64,000 bases of DNA. Source: Actinacidiphila epipremni (GTDB lineage Bacteria > Actinomycetota > Actinomycetes > Streptomycetales > Streptomycetaceae). Under the pieces are notes generated by a model. That model saw nothing but the letters and a program-made list of their open reading frames with translations. It did no database searches and was not told where the DNA came from. Positions within the stretch are counted from its first letter, which is position 1. The number at the start of each line of letters is the position of its first letter. A program made the position numbers and the translations under genes. Shown here in pieces: positions 49,067-57,108 of the stretch. The stretch lies in contig NZ_JAATEJ010000005.1 of assembly GCF_012034175.1 (NCBI RefSeq), positions 124,001-188,000 on the forward strand, given 5' to 3'.

Positions 49067-50701
49067 GTGGCAGGCGACGCACGGATCGATTACTTAGTAG
49101 TAGGCGCGGGACCCGCGGGACTTCAGGCCGGTTACTACCTGGAACAGGCCGGCCGCGACTACCTGGTGGTGGAGGCGGGTGAGGCGCCCGGCACCTTCTT
49201 CACGAAATTCCCCCGGCACCGCACGCTGATATCGATCAACAAGGTGCACACCGGCTGGGACGACCCCGAGCTGAACCTGCGGACGGACTGGAACTCGCTG
49301 CTCTCCGAGGAGGGCAGCCCGCTGTTCACCTCCGTCACGCCGCGCTACTTCCCGACCGCCGACGACCTCGTCGGCTATCTCGCGGACTTCGCCGCGACCC
49401 ACCGGATACGGATCCGCTACCGCACCCGTATCACCCGCATCAGCCGCCCCGTCGGCGAGGACGGCGGCCCGGGCGAGTTCGTCGCCGAGACCGAGGACGG
49501 CTCGGTGCTGCGGGCCAAGCGGCTGATCATGGCGACCGGTGTGACCCGCCCGTACATCCCGCCGATCCCGGGTGTGGAGCTGGCCGAGCCGTACACCGAC
49601 GTGTCGGTCGACCCGGCGGACTTCACCGACCGGCGGGTGCTGATCATCGGCCGCGGGAATTCCGCCTTCGAGACCGCGGACAATCTCATCGAAACCGCCG
49701 CGGTCATTCACATGGTGGGCCCAGGATCGCTCAGGCTGGCATGGCAGACGCATTTCGTCGGGCACTTGCGTGCCGTCAACAACAACTTCCTCGACACCTA
49801 CCAGCTGAAATCCCAGAACGCCCTGCTGGACGGCGAGGTCGTCTCCATCAGAAGGCCGGATCCGGACGGCCCCTACCTGGTCGCGGTGAAATTCGTCCGG
49901 GTCGCCGAGGTCGTGAAGGAAATCCCCTACGACCGGGTCATCCTTGCCACCGGTTTCCGCTTCGACGCATCGGTCTTCGACGACGGCTGCCGGCCGGAAC
50001 TGACGATCAAGGACCGCTTCCCGGCGCAGACCGACGCATGGGAGTCGGTCGACGTGCCCGATCTGTTCTTCGCCGGCACGATCACGCAGGTCCGCGACTT
50101 CAAGAAGTCCACCAGCGGCTTCATCCACGGCTTCCGCTACGGGGTGCGGGCGCTGCACCGCATCCTGGAGCAGCGCTACGAGCAGGCGCCCTGGCCGCGC
50201 CGGGAGCTGCCCGTCAGCGCGGAGGCGGTCGCGGACGCGGTGCTGGAGCGGGTCAACCGCACCTCGGCGCTGTGGCAGCTGTTCGCCTTCCTCGGTGACG
50301 CGGTGCTGCTCGGCGAACCGGCGCCGGACGGCGTGCCGGGCGGGGCCGCGTATCTGGAGGAGGTGCCCGTCGACCACCTCCACCGGGCGGTGTCGGAGGG
50401 CTCGTTCGGGACGGTGGACCGCTATCTGACGGTCACCCTCGAATACGGCGCCGACCACGACAAGGTCAACCCGTTCGACATCTCCGTCGACCGCACCGCG
50501 CAGACCGACACCGGCGGCCTCGACAGCCGCTATCTGCACCCGGTGGTGCGGCTGTGGCAGGACGGCAAGCAGCTCGGCGAGCACCACGTCACGGAGAACC
50601 TGGAGAACGAGTGGGACAGCGAGGAGGTCCACCGCGCGCCGCTGGTCCGGTTCCTGTCCGGGCAGGCGCTGGGCCGGCCGGCGGCGGCGCGGCCGTCGTG
50701 A
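49067..50701 (+). CDS. FAD-dependent oxidoreductase/monooxygenase with two dinucleotide-binding folds
   Basis: 544 residues. FAD-binding VVGAGPAGLQAGYYLEQ at the N-terminus, and a second dinucleotide motif, RVLIIGRGNSAFETADNLIE (about residues 190-209), with ATGV and ATGF strand ends. This resembles flavin monooxygenases and FOXRED2-like proteins. The ~150-residue C-terminal region is not one I recognise. GTG start with GGGAGGGC upstream. Codon 10 is TTA (49094-49096), the leucine codon that needs the bldA tRNA in Streptomyces. Overlaps the alpha-hydroxy-acid oxidase gene by GTGA. The substrate is unknown. Confidence 0.82.
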   Translation: MAGDARIDYLVVGAGPAGLQAGYYLEQAGRDYLVVEAGEAPGTFFTKFPRHRTLISINKVHTGWDDPELNLRTDWNSLLSEEGSPLFTSVTPRYFPTADDLVGYLADFAATHRIRIRYRTRITRISRPVGEDGGPGEFVAETEDGSVLRAKRLIMATGVTRPYIPPIPGVELAEPYTDVSVDPADFTDRRVLIIGRGNSAFETADNLIETAAVIHMVGPGSLRLAWQTHFVGHLRAVNNNFLDTYQLKSQNALLDGEVVSIRRPDPDGPYLVAVKFVRVAEVVKEIPYDRVILATGFRFDASVFDDGCRPELTIKDRFPAQTDAWESVDVPDLFFAGTITQVRDFKKSTSGFIHGFRYGVRALHRILEQRYEQAPWPRRELPVSAEAVADAVLERVNRTSALWQLFAFLGDAVLLGEPAPDGVPGGAAYLEEVPVDHLHRAVSEGSFGTVDRYLTVTLEYGADHDKVNPFDISVDRTAQTDTGGLDSRYLHPVVRLWQDGKQLGEHHVTENLENEWDSEEVHRAPLVRFLSGQALGRPAAARPS

Positions 50702-51834
50702 CCCCGGAGTTCCGGCCGCCGGGCCCGGAGGAGGTGCCCGGGCCCGGCGGCCTGCTCGGCGAGCTGCGCGAGAAGGCCAGGGCCCGGCTGGACCCGGTGC
50801 ACTGGGACTACTTCGAGGGCGGCGCCGGCGCGGAGACCGCGCTGGCCGAGAACCTGCGGGCCTTCGCCCGGCTCGCGCTGCTCCCCCGGGTGCTGCGCGG
50901 CGCCGGGCCGCCGGACCTGGCGGTGCGGCTGCCCGGCGCGCCCGCGGCGGGCCCGGTGTTCGTCGCGCCGACCGCCTTCCACACCCTCGCCCACCCCGAG
51001 GGCGAGCGCGCCACGGCCCGGGCCGCCGCGGCGGCCGACGCCGTCATGGTCACCTCGATGGCGGCCACGACCGCGGTCGCCGACGTCGCCGCGGCGGCAC
51101 GGGAGGTGCGGGCGGACGCGGCCGTGTGGTTCCAGATGTACCTCCAGCCGCGCGCCGGCGTCACCGAGGCGCTGGTCCGCCGGGCCGAGCAGGCCGGCTG
51201 CACCGCCCTGGTGGTCACCGCGGACTCCCCCGTCTTCGGCCGGCACTCCCGCGACGACCGCAACGACTTCCACCGGCTGCCGCCCGGCCACGTCACGCAG
51301 AACATGCTGGGCCTGCCCGGCGCCCCGCCCGGCCGGCCCCTGGACATCGCGATGAGCCCGGAGCTGTCCTGGGCGGACCTGCGGCGGCTGCGCGCGGCCA
51401 CCGGCCTGCCGGTCTGGGTCAAGGGCGTCCTGCACCCGGCCGACGCGCGGCTCGCGGCCGACGAGGGCGCGGCCGGCGTGATCGTCTCCAACCACGGCGG
51501 GCGGCAACTGGACGCGGTGCCCGCCGCGGTGGAGGCGCTGCCCGCGGTCGCCGAGGCGGTCGGCGGGCGGATCCCGGTGCTGCTGGACGGCGGGGTGCGG
51601 TCCGGCGCCGACGTGGTGGCCGCGCTCGCGCTCGGGGCGGCGGCGGTGGGCGTCGGGCGGCCGGTGCTGTGGGGGCTGGCGGCGTCCGGCGAGGCGGGGG
51701 TCGCGCAGGTGCTGGCCGAGCTGACCGGGCAGGCCCGGCACGTCCTGACGCTGTGCGGCGCCCGCGACTGCCGCGACCTGACGCCCGACCAGGTGGTCCC
51801 GCGCGGACCGGAGGGGATGCGGCGGTGGCGGTGA
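50698..51834 (+). CDS. FMN-dependent alpha-hydroxy-acid oxidase/dehydrogenase
   Basis: 378 residues of the glycolate/lactate oxidase TIM-barrel family. WDYFEGGAG at the N-terminus, VWFQMYLQP with the active-site Tyr, WVKGVLHPADA with the FMN lysine, and GVIVSNHGGRQLD with the catalytic His and Arg are all present. It oxidises an L-2-hydroxy acid to the 2-oxo acid, as glycolate, lactate or hydroxymandelate oxidases do. The genes before and after overlap it by GTGA, so a three-step oxidative pathway is likely. A 2-hydroxy intermediate could come from the flavoprotein or the P450. Confidence 0.88.
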   Translation: MTPEFRPPGPEEVPGPGGLLGELREKARARLDPVHWDYFEGGAGAETALAENLRAFARLALLPRVLRGAGPPDLAVRLPGAPAAGPVFVAPTAFHTLAHPEGERATARAAAAADAVMVTSMAATTAVADVAAAAREVRADAAVWFQMYLQPRAGVTEALVRRAEQAGCTALVVTADSPVFGRHSRDDRNDFHRLPPGHVTQNMLGLPGAPPGRPLDIAMSPELSWADLRRLRAATGLPVWVKGVLHPADARLAADEGAAGVIVSNHGGRQLDAVPAAVEALPAVAEAVGGRIPVLLDGGVRSGADVVAALALGAAAVGVGRPVLWGLAASGEAGVAQVLAELTGQARHVLTLCGARDCRDLTPDQVVPRGPEGMRRWR

Positions 51835-53267
51835 GGATACGTCATGCGGTGGCGGCGGCGGCCGTCGCGGGCGCGCTGGTCAGCCCGTACTGGCTGCCCA
51901 AGCAGCTGGTCGCGCTGCGGGCGAAGGTCTTCGAGAAGGTCAACGGGCCGGAGGGCGTGACCGTCCCCGGCGGCCCCGTCGGGCCGGAGCGGTTCCAGGA
52001 GCTGTACGCGCATCCGGCCGCGGACGGCCGCAGCAAGGGCGCGGGCCTGTCGGACCTGTTCTGGTACTGGCTCTCGCCCGGCCCCGAGGTGCACCAGGAG
52101 CACCTGGAGCCGGGGCCGCGCTACGAGGCGGTGGCGCGCACCACCACCGCGGTGCTCGCCGGCCCCAGCCCCGACCTGTCGGCGGCGGCGGCCCGGTGCG
52201 CCGCGCGGGTGCTCGACGAGCGGGTGACCGGGCGCGCGAGGCTGGTGCGGCTGCGGGACCTGATGATGCCGGTGTGGGCGGAGTTCTTCTACGAGCTGGT
52301 ATTCCGCGAGCCGTGCCCGCCGCACGCGCGGGCGCTCATCACGGCGAACGCCGAGGACGTCGTCAACTCCCTGAAGAACACCCGGCTGCGGCACATGCGG
52401 CGGCGCCGCCGGCTCACCGCGTACCTGCTGCGGCGGCTGGCGGCCGGGGACGTGCCGCACCGGCTGCCCGCGGAGCTGGCGACCCCGCTGGACCGCGCGC
52501 ACTACCTCCAGGGCACGTACTTCAACACCGCGGTCGTGCAGATGTCCGAGGCGATGGCACATCTGCTGCTGGTGATCGCCCAGCACCCGGACGTGCAGCG
52601 CCGGCTCGCCGCCGACCCGGACGACGACCGCTACCTCGGCAACGTCATGAACGAGACGCTGCGGATGTACCCGCTGTTCGGCATCGCGCACCGGATCACC
52701 AGCGCCGACATCGACCTCGGGGACGGCGCGTCCTACCCGGCCGGGACGGTGCTGTGCTTCGACTACCCCGCCTACCACGCCACCGGCTACGACGACCCCG
52801 AGGTCTTCGACCCGGCCCGCTGGGACCTGCTGTCGGCCAAGGACGCCCACCACATCCCCTTCGGCATCGCGGCCAACCGCCCCTGCCCCGCCTGGCGGCT
52901 GTCCCCGCTGGTGATGCGGGCGGTCACCCGGGAGGTGCTGCGCCGCTTCACCCTGCACTCGTCGGTCTCCCACACCCGCTCGATCCCGCACCGCGCCCCC
53001 TGCCTCCTGGTCGCCCGCGCCGACCCGCTGCCCCGGCCGGGCACGGCCGCGGTGCTGGCCTTCCTGCGCGTGCGCGACCGCTGGGAGGACGTCGCCCGCA
53101 GCCTGCTGCAGTTCGCGCTGGGCACCGTGATGGTGGTCCACGCCCGGCGGCTGCGCATGGCCGAGACCTGGTTCGCCGCCCACGACACCCAGGGCCGCCC
53201 GCTGGACCCGACCGATGCCCCGTCGGACCGGCCGCCCGATGCCCCGTCAGGCTGCCCGTACCACTGA
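51831..53267 (+). CDS. Cytochrome P450-like protein with altered I-helix and extended tail
   Basis: 478 residues from the GTG at 51831, chosen for its GTGA overlap. An N-terminal hydrophobic stretch (AVAAAAVAGALVS) could be a weak anchor. The ExxR motif is NETLRMYP, and the heme Cys lies in PFGIAANRPCPAW, without the usual Gly after Cys. The I-helix segment before AQHP reads TAVVQMSEA where AGxETT is expected, so the acid-alcohol pair for O2 activation is absent. Such changes are known in P450s using peroxide or catalysing rearrangements. About 70 residues beyond the usual C-terminus end Pro/Asp-rich. Confidence 0.8.
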   Translation: MRIRHAVAAAAVAGALVSPYWLPKQLVALRAKVFEKVNGPEGVTVPGGPVGPERFQELYAHPAADGRSKGAGLSDLFWYWLSPGPEVHQEHLEPGPRYEAVARTTTAVLAGPSPDLSAAAARCAARVLDERVTGRARLVRLRDLMMPVWAEFFYELVFREPCPPHARALITANAEDVVNSLKNTRLRHMRRRRRLTAYLLRRLAAGDVPHRLPAELATPLDRAHYLQGTYFNTAVVQMSEAMAHLLLVIAQHPDVQRRLAADPDDDRYLGNVMNETLRMYPLFGIAHRITSADIDLGDGASYPAGTVLCFDYPAYHATGYDDPEVFDPARWDLLSAKDAHHIPFGIAANRPCPAWRLSPLVMRAVTREVLRRFTLHSSVSHTRSIPHRAPCLLVARADPLPRPGTAAVLAFLRVRDRWEDVARSLLQFALGTVMVVHARRLRMAETWFAAHDTQGRPLDPTDAPSDRPPDAPSGCPYH

Positions 53268-53352
53268 CCGGCGCGTCTCGCGAATCGGGGCAATCCAGTC
53301 AATACGATGGCGAGCCGCGTGGGGGTCCGAGGAAGCGACGGAAGGCGGAGCA

Positions 53353-53886
53353 GTGGCGAACCAGTTCGAGATCGACGTGCGCAAGGTCCGGGAGGACGCG
53401 CGGGCGCACATGGCCGAGGGGCCGGTCACCCAGACGTACGAGGCGCAGAAGGGGCAGGTCATCGCGGTCCTGAACGACGTCATCGCGACCGAGGTGGTGT
53501 GCTTCCTGCGGTATTCGCAGAACGCCATCGCGGCCACCGGCATCGACCGGGCGCAGGTGGCGGCGGAGTTCACCGAGCACGCGCGCGAGGAGCTGCAGCA
53601 CGGGCTGCGGGCGGCGGAGCGGGTGAGCCAGCTGGGCGGCAAGCCCGACTTCGACCCGGCGACGCTGATGACCCGCTCGCACACCGAGTACGTGGCGCCC
53701 GAGGAGAGCGACCTCAAGCGGATGCTCACCGAGAACCTGGTCGCCGAGCGGGTCGTCATCACCACCTACCAGGAGATCATCCGCTGGCTCGGGGACGGCG
53801 ACCCGACGACCCGCCGGCTCATGGAGTCCATCCTCGAAGAGGAGGAGGACCACGCCGACGACCTCCTGGACCTGCTCGGCAGCTGA
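53353..53886 (+). CDS. Ferritin-like di-iron protein (bacterioferritin family)
   Basis: 177 residues in a four-helix bundle layout. The di-iron ligands appear as Glu in ATEVVCFLRY, ExxH in EHAREELQHG, Glu in ENLVAERVV, and the final ExxH in ILEEEEDHADD. This is the bacterioferritin/ferritin arrangement for iron oxidation and storage, though no heme Met is evident. GTG start with GGAAGGCGGAG upstream. Monocistronic, convergent with kup. I saw no iron box upstream. Confidence 0.85.
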   Translation: MANQFEIDVRKVREDARAHMAEGPVTQTYEAQKGQVIAVLNDVIATEVVCFLRYSQNAIAATGIDRAQVAAEFTEHAREELQHGLRAAERVSQLGGKPDFDPATLMTRSHTEYVAPEESDLKRMLTENLVAERVVITTYQEIIRWLGDGDPTTRRLMESILEEEEDHADDLLDLLGS

Positions 53887-53897
53887 CCGCGCGGGGC

Positions 53898-55871
53898 TCA
53901 CACCTCGATGGTGGAGCCCATGATGACGGTGCGCTCGCGCGGCAGGCCGAAGTGCTCGGCGGCGTCGGCGGCGATGTAGGAGGTCGCGATGAACAGCCGC
54001 TTGCGCCACGGCCGCATCGTGTGGGCGAGCCCCCGCCGCAGCTCGATCTTCGACAGGAAGTACGACGCCTTGTCCAGGTCCAGCGGGCCCTCGGTGAGCG
54101 CGGGGTCGAGCGCGGCGAGGGCGGTGGGCACGTCGGGGGTCTCCATGTAGCCGTAGCGCAGGGTGACATGGATGATGCCGTCGTCGGAGTAGCCGAGGTC
54201 GTCGACGGCGGCCCGCTCCCCGGCCGGGACGCGCGGGACGGGCTCGACCTGGATCAGCAGGATCACCACCTGGTCGTGCCGGACGTGGTTGTGCTCGACG
54301 TTGGCCCGCATCGCCAGCGGGGTGGTCTCCTTGTCGCGGTTGAGGAAGACGGCCGTGCCGGGCACCTGGCGCACCGCGGTGGGCCGGCGGTGCAGGTCCT
54401 CGACGAACTGCCGCAGCGGGCCCTCCACCCGGGCCCGCTGCCCGGTGACGATCCGCCGGCCGTGCTGCCATGTCGTCATGACGGTGAAGACGATCACGCC
54501 GATCAGCAGCGGCAGCCACGCGCCGTGCACGAACTTGGTGAAGTTCGCCGCCACGAACAGCAGGTCGAACGCGAGCAGCGGCACCGCCCCGGCGGCCAGC
54601 AGCCACACCGGGGTCCGCCACCGGGACCGGGCGACGTAGAAGAACAGCACGGTGGTGATGGTGATGGTCGCGGTGACCGCCATGCCGTAGGCGAAGGCCA
54701 GTGCGGTCGAGCTGCGGAAGGCCAGCACGAGCGTGACGACCGAGACCATCAGCAGCCAGTTGACCCACGGCACGTACACCTGGCCGTAGGTCGACTCCGA
54801 GGTGTGCGCGATCCGCAGCCGGGGCAGGTAGCCGAGCTGGGCGGCCTGCGCGGCGACGGAGTAGGCGCCGGTGATCACGGCCTGCGCGGCGATGATGGTG
54901 GCCGCGGTGGCGAGCACCACCATCGGCAGCCGGCCCCAGCCGGGCACCAGCAGGAAGAAGGGGCTGCTGATGTGGCGCGGGTCGTCCAGGATGAGGGCGC
55001 CCTGCCCGAAGTAGCTCAGCATGCACGCGGGGAACACCAGGAAGATCCAGGCCCGGGTGATGGAGCGGCGGCCGAAGTGCCCCATGTCGGCGTAGAGCGC
55101 CTCGGCGCCGGTCACCGCCAGCACGACCGCGGCCATCGCGAAGAAGGCCGTGCCGAAGTGGCCGAAGAGGAAGCCGAGCGCGTAGCCGGGCGACAGCGCC
55201 TTGAGGATGCCGGGGTGGTCGGCGATGCCGGAGACGCCGCACGCGCCGATCGCGGTGAACCACAGCACCATCACCGGCCCGAACACCCGCCCCACGGCGG
55301 CGGTCCCGCGCCGCTGGACAAGGAAGAGCACCACGATGATGATCACGGTGACCGGTACGACCGCGTCGGCCAGCGACGGCTGCACGACCTTCAGGCCCTC
55401 CACCGAGGACAGCACCGAGATCGCCGGGGTGATCATGCTGTCGCCGAAGAAGAGCGACGCGCCGAAGATGCCGAGCGCGGCCAGGACGAGCGCGGCGCGC
55501 CGGCCGCCCTGCGCGTTCCACCTGCGCAGCAGGGTGATGAGGGCCATGATGCCGCCCTCGCCGTCGTTGTCGGCGCGCATCGCCAGCAGTACGTACGTGA
55601 CCGACACGATGACCGTGACCGACCAGAACACCAGCGAGATCACGCCGTAGACGTTCTGCGAGGAGACCGGGACAGGGTGCGGGTCGTCGGGGTCGAAGAG
55701 GGTCTGCAGCGTGTAGAGGGGGCTGGTGCCGAGGTCGCCGAAGACGACGCCGAGCGCGCCGACCACCACCGCCAGCCGGGCCGCCTCCCGCGCACCGCCC
55801 GCTGCCGCGGCGCCGTGCGGCCCCGGGGCCGCGGTGTCGTCGGACCCGCGGTCCTGCCGGTCGTCGGCCAA
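53898..55871 (-). CDS. kup: Kup-family potassium uptake protein
   Basis: 657 residues from a TTG start at 55871 that has AGGAGG 7 bases upstream; the frame extends 26 codons further but without such a site. GVVFGDLGTSPLYTLQTLF and TSGAE-like AVTGAEALYADMGHFG are the Kup signatures, with 12 membrane segments and a hydrophilic C-terminal domain of ~190 residues. It is a proton-coupled potassium symporter. Only 11 bp separate it from the convergent ferritin-like gene. A c-di-AMP riboswitch was looked for in the leader and not seen. Confidence 0.93.
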   Translation of the reverse strand: MADDRQDRGSDDTAAPGPHGAAAAGGAREAARLAVVVGALGVVFGDLGTSPLYTLQTLFDPDDPHPVPVSSQNVYGVISLVFWSVTVIVSVTYVLLAMRADNDGEGGIMALITLLRRWNAQGGRRAALVLAALGIFGASLFFGDSMITPAISVLSSVEGLKVVQPSLADAVVPVTVIIIVVLFLVQRRGTAAVGRVFGPVMVLWFTAIGACGVSGIADHPGILKALSPGYALGFLFGHFGTAFFAMAAVVLAVTGAEALYADMGHFGRRSITRAWIFLVFPACMLSYFGQGALILDDPRHISSPFFLLVPGWGRLPMVVLATAATIIAAQAVITGAYSVAAQAAQLGYLPRLRIAHTSESTYGQVYVPWVNWLLMVSVVTLVLAFRSSTALAFAYGMAVTATITITTVLFFYVARSRWRTPVWLLAAGAVPLLAFDLLFVAANFTKFVHGAWLPLLIGVIVFTVMTTWQHGRRIVTGQRARVEGPLRQFVEDLHRRPTAVRQVPGTAVFLNRDKETTPLAMRANVEHNHVRHDQVVILLIQVEPVPRVPAGERAAVDDLGYSDDGIIHVTLRYGYMETPDVPTALAALDPALTEGPLDLDKASYFLSKIELRRGLAHTMRPWRKRLFIATSYIAADAAEHFGLPRERTVIMGSTIEV

Positions 55872-56085
55872 GGGGTTCCTCCTGCGTGGACGGGGGGTGG
55901 CGGGGGCCGGTGCGCCACGCCGGACGATATACCGCGCGGCACGCGACACGGCGGCACGCGTCCCGCGCGCGCCCGCCGCGTCGCCCGCGCCGCGGCCCGA
56001 GGGGGCGGCGCCGGGGCCGCCCCCTGGCCGGTTGCCCGCCCGGGTCCGGCTGATGCGTCGCGGATCCGGCGCCGGTGCGGGTCCG

Positions 56086-56982
56086 TCAGCGGGCCAGCAG
56101 GTCGCGCAGGGCGGCGGTGACCTCGTCCGGGGCCTGCTCGGCCATGAAGTGGCCCGACGTGCTGAGCCGGTGGTCCAGGTCGGGCGCCCAGGCCCGCCAC
56201 ACCGCGGCGGCGTCGTAGCCGAGGGCCGCGCCCCAGTCCTGCTGGATCACCGTGACGGGCATCGCGAACTGCGAGCCGGCGTCGCGGTCGGCCTGGTCGT
56301 GCGCGATGTCGACGCCGGCGGAGGCGCGGTAGTCGGCCACGATCGACGGTACGGCGGCGGCGCTCGCCCGCAGGTACGCCCGGCGTACGTCGTCGGGGAT
56401 GGCGGCGTCGGCGGCGGGATCGGCGGGGTCGGCGGCCCAGGCGTCGAGGAAGGAGCCGAAGAACGCGTCCGCGCTGGCGGCGATCATCGCCTCGGGCAGG
56501 CCGGGCGGCTGGGCCATCAGGAACAGGTGGTAGCCGACCGCGGCCCGCACCCCGTGCAGCACGTCCCACATGTCGAGGGTGGGGACGACGTCGAGGATGC
56601 CGAGGTGGGTGACGGTCTCCGGGTGGTCGAGGCCGGCCCGGAAGGCGACGAGCGCGCCGCGGTCGTGCCCGGCGAGGGCGAACCGGTCGTGGCCGAGCGC
56701 GCCCGCGACGGCGACGACGTCGGCGGCCATGGCGCGCTTGCCGTAGACGCCCTCGTGCGTGGCGGCCGGCTTGTCGCTCGCGCCGTAGCCGCGCAGGTCG
56801 GGGCAGATCACGGTGTGGTCGGCGGCGAGCCGTACGGCGACGTGCCGCCACATCAGGTGCGTCTGCGGGAAGCCGTGCAGCAGCACGACGGGGCTGCCGC
56901 TGCCGCCGACCGCGGCGGACAGCCGCACGCCGTCGGCGCCGGGCAGCAGCGTGGTGGTGAAGCCGGGGATGGCCGGGGTCAT
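56086..56982 (-). CDS. Alpha/beta hydrolase, epoxide hydrolase/haloacetate dehalogenase-like
   Basis: 298 residues. The oxyanion-hole motif is HGFPQTHLMW. The nucleophile elbow AGHDRGALVAFR has Asp as nucleophile, which fits epoxide hydrolases and haloalkane or haloacetate dehalogenases rather than esterases. CPDLRGYGASDKP is also typical, and the catalytic His is in STSGHFMAEQ. ATG at 56982. Transcribed singly between kup and the divergent BTAD regulator gene. Confidence 0.85.
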   Translation of the reverse strand: MTPAIPGFTTTLLPGADGVRLSAAVGGSGSPVVLLHGFPQTHLMWRHVAVRLAADHTVICPDLRGYGASDKPAATHEGVYGKRAMAADVVAVAGALGHDRFALAGHDRGALVAFRAGLDHPETVTHLGILDVVPTLDMWDVLHGVRAAVGYHLFLMAQPPGLPEAMIAASADAFFGSFLDAWAADPADPAADAAIPDDVRRAYLRASAAAVPSIVADYRASAGVDIAHDQADRDAGSQFAMPVTVIQQDWGAALGYDAAAVWRAWAPDLDHRLSTSGHFMAEQAPDEVTAALRDLLAR

Positions 56983-57108
56983 GTCGTGTCGTTTCCTTTA
57001 CGGGTCGGGTCGCATGCTTCGGTGTCCGGGCTCCACCGTGCGGGGCGGCGATGAGCAGCCGGTCAGCACGGCCGGGCGGGTGCGGCGCCGGTCGGCGAGG
57101 ATGAGGCC

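Noticed and set aside
55872-56085. c-di-AMP (ydaO-type) riboswitch in the kup leader
   Set aside because: The conserved sequence blocks of that riboswitch were not found by eye.
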